From Stutzerimonas stutzeri (lineage in GTDB: Bacteria > Pseudomonadota > Gammaproteobacteria > Pseudomonadales > Pseudomonadaceae), in the NCBI GenBank assembly GCA_002345575.1, contig DDVX01000016.1, positions 73,152-137,151 of the forward strand: DNA of 64,000 nt, read 5' to 3'. The notes under the pieces were generated by a model that saw only the letters and a program-made list of their open reading frames with translations, did not search any database and was not told the DNA's origin. Position numbers and translations under genes: made by a program. The number at the start of each line of letters is the position of its first letter. Within the stretch, counting starts at the first letter, position 1. Positions 53,380 through 61,814 of this stretch are shown piece after piece.

Positions 53380-55935
53380 ATGATCGACTCTGCAATCGGA
53401 TACAGCGTCTCCCCTGGCAGGTTCCGGCAGTTCTTCAACTGGCGTAACAGCGTTGCCTGGCTGGTTCTGATTTTCACACTGCTGGTCCAGTTGGTGATCC
53501 TGCAACACCTGCGCGAACGCGAAACACGTTCGGCCATCACACAGTTCGAGTTTCTGGTGGAAAAGACCACCGAAGCCATCGGCAAACGCCTGATCGACCA
53601 CGAGCAGATCCTGTATGGCGCCGCCGGGCTGTTCGACGCCAGCGAGGGTGTTTCACGCGAGCAGTGGCGCCTGTACAACCAGCGCTTGCAACTGGCAGAG
53701 CGCTATCCCGGTATTCAGGGCGTCGGCTTCGCCCAGGCAGTGCTGCCGCAGCAGCGCACAGCGCACATTCAGGCGGTGCGTGAAGAAGGCTTCGCCGATT
53801 ACGACATCTACCCTGCCGGGGATCGCCCGCTCTATACCCCTATCGTCTATCTCGAGCCCTTCATCGACCGCAACCTCGCCGCATTCGGTTATGACATGTT
53901 TTCCGAGCCGGTGCGTCATCAGGCCATGTCGGCAGCCGCTGAAACCGGGCAGCCGCGCCTGACCGGCAAGGTCAAGCTACGCCAGGAGACCCACGGCGAA
54001 GTACAGGCCGGAGTGCTGATGTATGTGCCGGTGTACCGCAAGGGTGAGCCTCTCGATTCGGCGCAGCAACGGATGCAGGCACTGCAGGGGTTCGTCTACA
54101 GCCCCTATCGGGTGGGCGATCTGATGCGCGGCATTCTCGGCGCCGCCGATCCCACGCTCAGTCTGCGCATCTACGCCGGCCCCCATGAGCATAACGACCA
54201 GCTCATCTTTACCAGCCGCGAACAGCCCCGTGCGCAAACCTCGCGCTACAGCAAGACACTGCGCCTGGAACTGTATGGGCAAACCTGGACCCTGCACCTG
54301 GAAAGCCTGCCGGAGTTCGACGCCTTCTTCCACGGCAACGATGCACTGGTGATCGGCCTGGGTCTCGGCCTGAGCCTGCTGCTGTTCTTCCTGACCTCCT
54401 CGCTGTCGCTGCGCCGCAGCCGCGCCGAAGCCTTGGCGCAACAGATGACCGAGCGTATTCGCGAGAACAAACGCGCACTGCAACTCAGCGAAGAACGCCT
54501 GAGCCTGGCGCTCAAAGGCAGCAATGACGGCTTCTGGGACCTCAACCTGGAGGCCGGGACCCTCTACGCCTCACCTCGCGCCTGGCACATACTCGGCTAT
54601 CGCCCCGGCGAGCTGCCCTCGGACCTGAAGCTCTGGGAGCGCGTCCTGGTAGCCGATGATCTGCAGCAAGCCAAGGCCCAACTGGCGCAAACCATGCTAT
54701 CGGCGGTTGACCACTTCACCGCTGAGCTGCGCTTCCAGCACAAGAGCGGCAAGGTCGTTCCCATGCTGGTGCGCGGTTATATCCAGCGTGACCGCAACGG
54801 CCAGGCGCAGCGCATCAGTGGTACCAGCATGGATCTGACCGAGCACAAGCGCGTCGAGCGGATGAAGGATGAGTTCGTTTCCACCGTAAGCCACGAACTG
54901 CGCACGCCGCTGACGTCTATCAGCGGTGCGCTGGGTTTGATAACTGGCGGTGCCATGGGCACTATTCCGGCCAACATGCAGCAGATGCTGGAGATCGCCC
55001 ATCGCAACAGCCTGCGTTTGGGCCACCTGATCAATGACCTGCTGGACATGGAAAAGATCGCTGCCGGCAAGATGCCCTTCAACATGCGTGAGCACTCGCT
55101 CAAGCGCCTGCTGGAGGAAGCCCTGACCAGCAACCAGGCTTTTGCCACGCACCTGGGCGTGAATTGCGTCCTGCACACGACACCCGAGGCGCACGTCTGG
55201 GTGGACGCCTTGCGCCTACAGCAGGTGCTCAGCAATTTCATCTCCAACGCCATCAAATACACGCCTGAGGGCGGTGAAGTGACCTTGCATTGCCAGCTTG
55301 TCGATGACCACGTGCGCATCAACGTCAGCGACCAGGGGCCCGGCATACCGCTGGATTTCCAGAGCCGCGTCTTTGAAAAGTTCGCCCAGGCGGACGCATC
55401 GGATAGCCGCCAAAAAGGCGGTAGCGGCCTGGGACTGGCGATCTCCAAGGAGTTTATCGAGCGCATGGGGGGCCGGGTCGGATTCGAAAGCCGCGAGGGC
55501 CAGGGCACGACCTTCTGGTGCGAGCTGCTGCTGCTCGAATCGCCGAGCGTGACCGTAACCGAGTCCGATGCGCTGCGCCTGCTGGTGGTGGAAGACGAAC
55601 CCGATACCGGGCGACTGATGCTGTTGATGCTTCGCGACGCCGGCTACGAAGTGGACCGCGTGCAAAGCCTGCATGCCGCCCGTGAAAAACTCGCCAACCG
55701 GCGTTACCAAGCCATGACCCTCGACATGCATCTGCCAGACGGCAGTGGTCGCGAGCTGATCGACGAGGTACGCGGCAATGCCCAGACGAGAGATATGCCG
55801 ATCATCGTGGTATCCGCCGCCAGTCACTTCGACTCACACGAGCAGGATGCCGGCATCACCTGGCTGCACAAGCCCATCAACACGGCGCAACTGATGATCG
55901 CACTCACCGACGCTCTGGCCGTTCGCAGGCAATAA
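53380..55935 (+). CDS. CHASE-domain hybrid sensor histidine kinase
   Basis: The product is 851 aa. A first membrane helix (about 24-43) and a second (about 322-342) bracket a periplasmic CHASE domain (about 75-250, YPGIQGVGFAQAVLP). A PAS domain (about 372-490), HisKA with His505 (STVSHELRTPLTSI), HATPase (NAIKYTPEGGEV, DQGPGIP, GGSGLGLAISKEF) and a C-terminal receiver (LLVVEDEP, Asp782 in LDMHLPDGSG) follow. The output domain is only a receiver, so phosphate must pass to another protein. It starts 68 bp after the GGDEF-EAL gene and may be cotranscribed with it. CHASE ligands are small extracellular molecules, unknown here. Confidence 0.92.
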   Translation: MIDSAIGYSVSPGRFRQFFNWRNSVAWLVLIFTLLVQLVILQHLRERETRSAITQFEFLVEKTTEAIGKRLIDHEQILYGAAGLFDASEGVSREQWRLYNQRLQLAERYPGIQGVGFAQAVLPQQRTAHIQAVREEGFADYDIYPAGDRPLYTPIVYLEPFIDRNLAAFGYDMFSEPVRHQAMSAAAETGQPRLTGKVKLRQETHGEVQAGVLMYVPVYRKGEPLDSAQQRMQALQGFVYSPYRVGDLMRGILGAADPTLSLRIYAGPHEHNDQLIFTSREQPRAQTSRYSKTLRLELYGQTWTLHLESLPEFDAFFHGNDALVIGLGLGLSLLLFFLTSSLSLRRSRAEALAQQMTERIRENKRALQLSEERLSLALKGSNDGFWDLNLEAGTLYASPRAWHILGYRPGELPSDLKLWERVLVADDLQQAKAQLAQTMLSAVDHFTAELRFQHKSGKVVPMLVRGYIQRDRNGQAQRISGTSMDLTEHKRVERMKDEFVSTVSHELRTPLTSISGALGLITGGAMGTIPANMQQMLEIAHRNSLRLGHLINDLLDMEKIAAGKMPFNMREHSLKRLLEEALTSNQAFATHLGVNCVLHTTPEAHVWVDALRLQQVLSNFISNAIKYTPEGGEVTLHCQLVDDHVRINVSDQGPGIPLDFQSRVFEKFAQADASDSRQKGGSGLGLAISKEFIERMGGRVGFESREGQGTTFWCELLLLESPSVTVTESDALRLLVVEDEPDTGRLMLLMLRDAGYEVDRVQSLHAAREKLANRRYQAMTLDMHLPDGSGRELIDEVRGNAQTRDMPIIVVSAASHFDSHEQDAGITWLHKPINTAQLMIALTDALAVRRQ

Positions 55936-55962
55936 CAAGCCCGGCAGAACACAGCGCGAGAG

Positions 55963-56136
55963 TTGACAGTTAGGCTTTCGAAACCCCGATACGCTGTCTG
56001 CTCATCAACGGGCAGCGGACGAAAGCAGGATGGGTTAGCCTTAGGCGCTTCCGTCAAAAGCCACAAGAGCCGCGAGCGATGCGGCAACGGCCAAAACGAA
56101 AAAGGCGCTGTCAGGTAAACCCGGCAGCGCCTTTTT
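55963..56136 (+). ncRNA. Candidate small RNA between the hybrid kinase and rpoH
   Basis: A consensus -35 TTGACA (55963-55968) is followed 17 bp later by CGATAC (55986-55991), giving a start near 55998. A strong T-tailed hairpin ends at 56136. The implied RNA is about 139 nt. It contains a CCGC/GCGG stem and GGA triplets but no convincing ORF. I match it to no known family. Alternatives are an unused promoter and a terminator serving only rpoH. Confidence 0.3.
56099..56136. terminator. Terminator after rpoH, usable on both strands
   Basis: AAAAAGGCGCTG (56099-56110) and CAGCGCCTTTTT (56125-56136) form a perfect 12-bp stem with T5 at both ends. It lies 14 bp past the rpoH stop. Confidence 0.88.
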
Positions 56137-56149
56137 CACATCGACGATA

Positions 56150-57004
56150 TCAAGCCTGGATAGAACCCTTGAGCTTGTTCATCGCGTTCTTCTCCAGCTG
56201 ACGAATACGCTCGGCTGAAATGCCGTACTTCGCCGCCAGGTCGTGCAGGGTGACCTTTTCGTCGCTCAGCCAGCGCTGCTGCAGGATATCGCGGCTGCGC
56301 TCATCCAGCGCTTCCATCGCCGTATGCAGGCTGGAATTGGAGCTGTCGCTCCAGTCGGCATCTTCAAGCTGGCGTGCGGGATCGTAGCGGTGATCCTCAA
56401 GATAATGCGCTGGCGATTGGAACGCGCTGTCATCATCGGCATCCGCCGAGGGATCGAACGCCATGTCGTGACCGGTCAGCCGGCTTTCCATCTCGCGCAC
56501 TTCCCGGGCTTCGACCCCAAGACTTTCGGCTACACGTTCGACTTCCTCGTCGTTCAGCCAGGCCAGACGCTTTTTCTGGCTACGCAGGTTGAAGAACAGC
56601 TTGCGTTGCGCCTTGGTGGTGGCGACTTTGACGATGCGCCAGTTGCGCAGAACGAACTCGTGAATCTCGGCCTTGATCCAGTGCACCGCGAAGGACACCA
56701 GGCGCACGCCCATTTCCGGGTTGAAGCGCTTGACCGCCTTCATCAAGCCTACGTTGCCTTCCTGGATCAGGTCAGCCTGCGCCAGGCCATAACCCGAATA
56801 GCTGCGAGCGATGTGTACGACGAATCGCAGGTGGGCTAGAACCATCTGGCGAGCGGCTTCGACGTCCTGTTTATAGAACAGACGCTCGCCCAGATCGCGT
56901 TCCTGCTCGACCGTCAGCAGCGGAATGCTGTTGACCGTTTGCACATAGGCCTCAAGATTGCCTCCCGGAACCAGCGCTTGAACAGGTTGCAAAGTATTGG
57001 TCAT
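56150..57004 (-). CDS. rpoH: RNA polymerase sigma-32 (heat-shock sigma factor)
   Basis: The product is 284 aa. Region 2 is seen in LVLAHLRFVVHIARSYSGYGLAQADLIQEGNVGLMKAVKRFNPEMGVRLVSFAVHWIKAEIHEFVLRNWRIVK. The RpoH-box-like segment TTKAQRKLFFNLRSQKKRL follows, and region 4 ends with HDLAAKYGISAERIRQLEKNAMNKLK. It directs heat-shock gene transcription. A GGAGG-like site (GGAGGATC) precedes the ATG. It lies downstream of ftsX on the same strand but has room for its own promoter. Confidence 0.96.
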   Translation of the reverse strand: MTNTLQPVQALVPGGNLEAYVQTVNSIPLLTVEQERDLGERLFYKQDVEAARQMVLAHLRFVVHIARSYSGYGLAQADLIQEGNVGLMKAVKRFNPEMGVRLVSFAVHWIKAEIHEFVLRNWRIVKVATTKAQRKLFFNLRSQKKRLAWLNDEEVERVAESLGVEAREVREMESRLTGHDMAFDPSADADDDSAFQSPAHYLEDHRYDPARQLEDADWSDSSNSSLHTAMEALDERSRDILQQRWLSDEKVTLHDLAAKYGISAERIRQLEKNAMNKLKGSIQA

Positions 57005-57031
57005 GCAGATCCTCCGATAGTGAAGCTGCAG

Positions 57032-57060
57032 AAGTGTAACATTGCCCGATAGGACTGCAA
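57032..57060 (-). promoter_or_regulatory. Putative sigma-70 promoter of rpoH
   Basis: On the minus strand TTGCAG (57060-57055), a spacer of about 17 bp and TACACT (57037-57032) lie 28 bp before the rpoH ATG. Confidence 0.4.
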
Positions 57061-57137
57061 TGCCTGCGAAAAGTTCAGTAACAGCCCCTTAAAACGCTTT
57101 CATAACAACAACTTAAGGCTTTTACAAAGCATCTCGA

Positions 57138-58163
57138 TCAGCGCGGAGCGAGTTCGTTCAAATGCCGCGCCACCGCCAACCAGGCCCCGATATAACCCAG
57201 CAGCAACGCACCAAGCACCAGCGACAGGGCATCCTCGGTGGGCACGCCAGCCAGCCCGAAATCGCTGCCGTAGAGCCCCGCCAGATCGATCACTGCCTCG
57301 TTCAGCCAACCCAGCCCATACGCCAGCAGCAACCAGGCGATCAACCCAGCGCCCAGGCCATAGAGAGCGCCCATGTAAAGGAACGGACGGCGCACATAGC
57401 CATCAGTGCCGCCCACCAGTTTGACCACCTCGATTTCGGTGCGGCGATTCTCGATGTGCAGCCGAATGGTGTTGCCGATCACCAGTAGCAGGGTGGCAAT
57501 CAGCAGCAGCGTCAGACCGAAGACGAAGCGGTCTCCCAGCTTCAGGATCGCAGCCAAACGCTCAACCCAGAGCAGATCCAGCTGGGCCTGCTCAACGCCG
57601 GCCAGCCCAGCCAGCTGCTGGCGCAGCGCTTCGAGCTTGCTCTTGTCGATCTCATTGGGCGTAACCACCACGACACCAGGCAGCGGGTTTTCCGGCAGTT
57701 CACGCAATGCCTCGCCGAGGCCTGAAAGTTGCTGGAATTCTTCCAGCGCCTGCTCTCGGCTGATCCACTCGGCATCAGCGACATCCGGCAAGGCCAGAAC
57801 CTGCTCGCGCAACGCCTGACCGGCTTTGCTATCGGTCCCCAGCTGCATGTACAGGGATATCTGCGCAGCACGCTGCCAGGAGCCGCCGAGGCGCTCGACA
57901 TTATCCAGCAACAGTGCAAGGCCCATGGGCAGGCTCAACGCGACGGCCATCACCAGGCAGGTGAAAAAACTGCCGATCGGCTGTTTAACCAGTCGCCTGA
58001 CGCTATCGACCAAACTTGCGCGATGGCTTTCCAGCCAGGCGTGAAACAGCGTTTTGAAATCCGGTTCATCAGGATTGTGCTGCGGCGCTTTTTTTACCGA
58101 GCCGCCGACGCGTTCAGCGGTGCTCGGATTGGACTTGGCCGCGGATTTGCGTTCGTCGCTCAT
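57138..58163 (-). CDS. ftsX: Cell division ABC-transporter permease FtsX
   Basis: The product is 341 aa. A long cytoplasmic N-terminus (about 95 residues, charged) precedes the first helix (PIGSFFTCLVMAVALSLPMGLALLL). A periplasmic loop and three more helices follow (FVFGLTLLLIATLLLVIGNTIRLHIENRRTEIEVVKLVGGTDGYVRRPFLY includes the conserved cytoplasmic segment). FtsEX regulates septal peptidoglycan hydrolysis. The ATG overlaps the ftsE stop by 4 bp. Confidence 0.95.
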   Translation of the reverse strand: MSDERKSAAKSNPSTAERVGGSVKKAPQHNPDEPDFKTLFHAWLESHRASLVDSVRRLVKQPIGSFFTCLVMAVALSLPMGLALLLDNVERLGGSWQRAAQISLYMQLGTDSKAGQALREQVLALPDVADAEWISREQALEEFQQLSGLGEALRELPENPLPGVVVVTPNEIDKSKLEALRQQLAGLAGVEQAQLDLLWVERLAAILKLGDRFVFGLTLLLIATLLLVIGNTIRLHIENRRTEIEVVKLVGGTDGYVRRPFLYMGALYGLGAGLIAWLLLAYGLGWLNEAVIDLAGLYGSDFGLAGVPTEDALSLVLGALLLGYIGAWLAVARHLNELAPR

Positions 58164-58831
58164 CGAGCCGCCTCCCCATCACCGATCAAGCGGCCACGCT
58201 GCAGGGTGAGCATGCGATGGCGCATGCGGGCAATCAGGGCCAGGTCGTGACTTGCAATCAGCACCGTGGTGCCGAGGCGGTTGATGTCCTCGAACACGCC
58301 CATGATTTCCGCCGCCAGGCGCGGATCGAGGTTACCAGTGGGTTCGTCAGCCAGCAGCAGTGCCGGGCGATGCACCACCGCACGGGCGATGCCTACGCGC
58401 TGTTGCTGACCGGTGGAAAGATCCGAAGGATATTGCAGCGCCTTATCCTTGAGACTGACGCGCTCTAGCGCGGTCATCACTCGCTGGCCGATCTCGCGCT
58501 TGTTCAGCCCGAGGATCTGCAGCGGTAGCGCGGCGTTATCGAAAACGGTGCGATCGAACAGCAGCTGGTGGTTCTGAAACACTACGCCGATCTGCCGACG
58601 CAGGAATGGAATCTGCGCATTGCTGATGCGCGACAGGTCTTGCCCGGCCAGCAGCAGCTTGCCGCTGGTGGGCCGCTCCATCGCCAGCAACAGCCGCAGC
58701 AAGGTGCTCTTGCCGGCGCCGGAATGGCCGGTGACGAACAGGAATTCGCCGCGCTGCACCTGGAACGACAGCTCATGCAACCCGACGTGGCCGTTGGAAT
58801 AGCGTTTGCCGACCTGTTCGAAACGAATCAT
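58160..58831 (-). CDS. ftsE: Cell division ATP-binding protein FtsE
   Basis: The product is 223 aa with an ABC ATPase set: Walker A GHSGAGKST, Q-loop VVFQNHQLLFD, signature LSTGQQQRVGIARA, Walker B ALLLADEPTGNLD and an H-loop ASHD. It pairs with FtsX at the septum. It overlaps ftsY by 4 bp. Confidence 0.97.
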   Translation of the reverse strand: MIRFEQVGKRYSNGHVGLHELSFQVQRGEFLFVTGHSGAGKSTLLRLLLAMERPTSGKLLLAGQDLSRISNAQIPFLRRQIGVVFQNHQLLFDRTVFDNAALPLQILGLNKREIGQRVMTALERVSLKDKALQYPSDLSTGQQQRVGIARAVVHRPALLLADEPTGNLDPRLAAEIMGVFEDINRLGTTVLIASHDLALIARMRHRMLTLQRGRLIGDGEAAR

Positions 58832-60126
58832 GTGGGGGGGGTACCTGCGCTCGTTCCTTTTTCGGCAAACAGTGCGCTAACGAAGGCATCCGCCTCAAAG
58901 GCGCGCAGATCGTCGATACCCTCGCCGACACCGATATAACGGATCGGCGTACCGAACTGCTTGGCCAGCGCAAATATCACCCCACCCTTGGCAGTGCCAT
59001 CGAGCTTGGTCAGCACCAGTCCGGTGAGCTCCACCGCCTGGTTGAACTGTTTGGTCTGGTTGATGGCGTTCTGGCCGGTGCCGGCGTCGAGCACCAGCAG
59101 CACTTCATGCGGTGCCGTCTCGTCGAGTTTGCCCATGACCCGACGGACCTTCTTCAGCTCTTCCATCAGATTGTCCTTGGTGTGCAAACGCCCCGCGGTA
59201 TCGGCGATCAGTACGTCAACGCCTCGCGCTTTGGCAGCCTGCACAGCATCGAAGATCACCGAGGCGGAATCGGCACCGGTGTGCTGGGCGATCACTGGAA
59301 TATTGTTGCGCTCACCCCATACCTGCAATTGCTCTACGGCTGCGGCGCGAAAGGTATCACCGGCGGCAAGCATGACCTTCTTGCCTTCGAGCTGCAGTTT
59401 CTTGGCCAGCTTGCCGATGGTGGTGGTCTTGCCCGCGCCATTGACGCCAACCACGAGGATCACGAAGGGTTCTTTGCCGGCATCGATCTGCAGCGGCTGC
59501 TCGACCGGTTTGAGCAGGCTGGCCAGCTCTTCTTGCAACGCCTTGTACAGCGCGCCACTGTCGGCCAGCTCCTTGCGCGAAACACGGCGGGAGAGGTTTT
59601 GCATGATCGCCGTGGTCGCCTCGACGCCCACGTCGGCAGTCAGCAGACGGGTTTCGAGCTCATCCAGCAGCTCGTCATCGATGGCCTTCTTGCCCAGGAA
59701 CAGGCTGGCCATGCCTTCGCCGATGCTAGCGCTGGTCTTGGACAGGCCTTGCTTGAGACGGGCAAAGAAGCCCAGCTTGGCGGGTGCTTCTATAGCACTC
59801 TGTGCGGGCGCGGGTTCCGGCTCGGCGACAACCTCCGCCGGCACCGCAGCCGCCGGCTCAGGCTCTACGAATACAGTGGCTGCGGTGATTTCCGCTTCCG
59901 GTTCGGGTTGCAGTTGGGCTTGCGGGACGGATAGTTCGCTCTCGTCCAACTGCTCCTGCGCCTGCTCATCGGGCTGATCCGCGAACGGCTGGCTATCTTC
60001 CAGCGGCTCGGATGGTGGCGGCTCAGCTACCGGGGCCTGCGGCTTCTTGCGCAGCCAGCCGAACAAGCCTTTCTTCTCGCCAGCCTCGGCTGGCGCCTTC
60101 TTATCGTCGTCGTTGGAACCAAACAT
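58828..60126 (-). CDS. ftsY: Signal recognition particle receptor FtsY
   Basis: The product is 432 aa from MFGSNDDDKK at 60126 (the frame is open to 60204, but the extension is not family-like). The N-terminal A domain (about 1-125) is acidic, rich in Glu, Ala and Pro. The NG domain has GVNGAGKTTTIGKLA, DTFRAAAVEQLQVW, DTAGRLHT and TKLDGTAKGG. It receives ribosome-SRP complexes at the membrane. It is the first gene of the ftsY-ftsE-ftsX operon. Confidence 0.97.
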   Translation of the reverse strand: MFGSNDDDKKAPAEAGEKKGLFGWLRKKPQAPVAEPPPSEPLEDSQPFADQPDEQAQEQLDESELSVPQAQLQPEPEAEITAATVFVEPEPAAAVPAEVVAEPEPAPAQSAIEAPAKLGFFARLKQGLSKTSASIGEGMASLFLGKKAIDDELLDELETRLLTADVGVEATTAIMQNLSRRVSRKELADSGALYKALQEELASLLKPVEQPLQIDAGKEPFVILVVGVNGAGKTTTIGKLAKKLQLEGKKVMLAAGDTFRAAAVEQLQVWGERNNIPVIAQHTGADSASVIFDAVQAAKARGVDVLIADTAGRLHTKDNLMEELKKVRRVMGKLDETAPHEVLLVLDAGTGQNAINQTKQFNQAVELTGLVLTKLDGTAKGGVIFALAKQFGTPIRYIGVGEGIDDLRAFEADAFVSALFAEKGTSAGTPPT

Positions 60127-60458
60127 GGAGAAGATTTTCTCAAGAGGGCGAAACGCCAGCAGCCACGCCACCGGCCAGACGGAGGCTATCCTAGCACCGC
60201 ACAACCGACTGCGTTAAGCGTGGCTGTAGGGCTGGACCTGTTCGGCCCTTCGAATCTACAGCCGAATAAATTCGGCCCTGCGGATCGTCATGATCGCGGC
60301 AACGCGCGAACACCTGAATTACGCTCCCATCAGATATCGACGTCGATCGAATCATGAGCCACTTTGCCCCGGCCACGGCGCCCAGTACCATGCCCCCGCG
60401 TGTTCTCCGCCGGCCAGCCACATGACGGCGGGTTTCATCCCTGAACGAGTTCATCACC
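60127..60458. other. Intergenic region between ftsY and the M16 protease pair
   Basis: This 332-bp divergent spacer holds GGCTGTAG (60222-60229) / CTACAGCC (60256-60263), an 8-bp inverted pair around a CTGGACCTGTTCGGCCC loop, resembling REP-like elements. CGGCCCT is repeated at 60243 and 60272. Promoters for both directions must lie here, but I see no strong consensus and no gene. Confidence 0.5.
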
Positions 60459-61814
60459 ATGTCCCCGATGCTACGCCGCGCAGCCGCTCTTTTAATCGCC
60501 ACATTTTATCTGCCGCTGGTCAGCGCAGCCGAGGCCCAACCCACCCACGAGTTCCTCCTGGACAATGGTCTCAAAGTCATCGTCCGTGAAGATCATCGCG
60601 CCCCCGTGGTGGTGTCCCAGCTTTGGTACAAGGTGGGGTCCAGCTACGAATCACCCGGCCAGACCGGCCTTTCTCACGCGCTGGAACACATGATGTTCAA
60701 GGGCAGCCGTTCGCTCGGTGCCGGTGAGGCTTCACGCATCCTGCGCGAGCTCGGCGCCGAGGAGAACGCTTTCACCAGCGACGACTACACCGCTTATTAC
60801 CAGGTATTGGCGCGTGATCGTCTGGCGGTAGCCTTCGAGCTGGAAGCGGATCGCCTGGCCAGTCTCAAGCTACCGGCAGACGAATTCGCCCGTGAAATCG
60901 AAGTGATCAAGGAAGAGCGCCGCCTGCGCACCGATGACAGGCCCAGCTCACTGGCGTATGAGCGCTTCAAGGCCATGGCCTACCCGGCCAGCGGTTACCA
61001 CACCCCTACCATCGGCTGGATGGACGACCTCAATCGCATGACCATCGAGGAGCTGCGCGCCTGGTATGAAGCCTGGTACGCACCCAACAACGCCACCCTG
61101 GTGGTGGTCGGTGATGTCACGGTGGACGAAGTGCGAACGCTGGCCGAGCGGTATTTCGGCCCTATCGAGAAACGCTCGGTCCCAAGCGCCAAGCGCCCTC
61201 TTGAACTGGCCGAGCCAGGTGAGCGGCGCCTGACCCTGCACCTCAACACCCAAGTGCCAAGCCTGATGATGGCCTTCAACACGGCCAGCCTGGCGACCGA
61301 AACCGAAAATCCACGGCAGATCCATGCGCTACGCCTGATCACCGCACTGCTCGACGGCGGCTACAGCGCACGCCTTTCGCGGCAACTGGAGCGCGGCGAG
61401 GAGCTGGTGAGCAGTGCCTCGGCCTGGTACAACGCCCACGCGCGCGGTGACAGCCTGTTCCTCCTCAGCGCCTCGCCCAATACGCAAAAAGGCCGCACCC
61501 TTGAAGAGGTCGAGGCCGGCCTCTGGCAACAACTGGAGCAGCTCAAGCAGACGCCCCCCTCGCCCGAGGAGCTTGAGCGCGTCCGCGCCCAGGTCATCGC
61601 TGCTATGGTCTACGAGCGCGACTCCATCACCCAGCAGGCCACCACCATCGGCATGCTGGAAACTGTCGGCCTGTCCTGGCGGCTGATGGACGAAGATCTC
61701 GCTGCGCTGGAAGCCGTAACGCCGGACGACGTTCAGCAGGCCGCCCGCACCTATTTCACTCGCTCGCGCATGAGCGTTGCCCATGTTCTGCCCGAGGAGT
61801 CCGGTGATGAGTGA
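60459..61814 (+). CDS. M16 family zinc metallopeptidase, active subunit
   Basis: The product is 451 aa with a signal peptide (about 1-24, ending VSAAEA), so it is periplasmic. The inverted zinc motif HxxEH is HALEH (His73, Glu76, His77), with the downstream Glu in the family's KEERRLRTDDRPSSLAYERF block. The second M16 half follows to the end. It overlaps the next gene by 8 bp. The likely product is a two-subunit protease whose substrate is unknown. Confidence 0.92.
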   Translation: MSPMLRRAAALLIATFYLPLVSAAEAQPTHEFLLDNGLKVIVREDHRAPVVVSQLWYKVGSSYESPGQTGLSHALEHMMFKGSRSLGAGEASRILRELGAEENAFTSDDYTAYYQVLARDRLAVAFELEADRLASLKLPADEFAREIEVIKEERRLRTDDRPSSLAYERFKAMAYPASGYHTPTIGWMDDLNRMTIEELRAWYEAWYAPNNATLVVVGDVTVDEVRTLAERYFGPIEKRSVPSAKRPLELAEPGERRLTLHLNTQVPSLMMAFNTASLATETENPRQIHALRLITALLDGGYSARLSRQLERGEELVSSASAWYNAHARGDSLFLLSASPNTQKGRTLEEVEAGLWQQLEQLKQTPPSPEELERVRAQVIAAMVYERDSITQQATTIGMLETVGLSWRLMDEDLAALEAVTPDDVQQAARTYFTRSRMSVAHVLPEESGDE

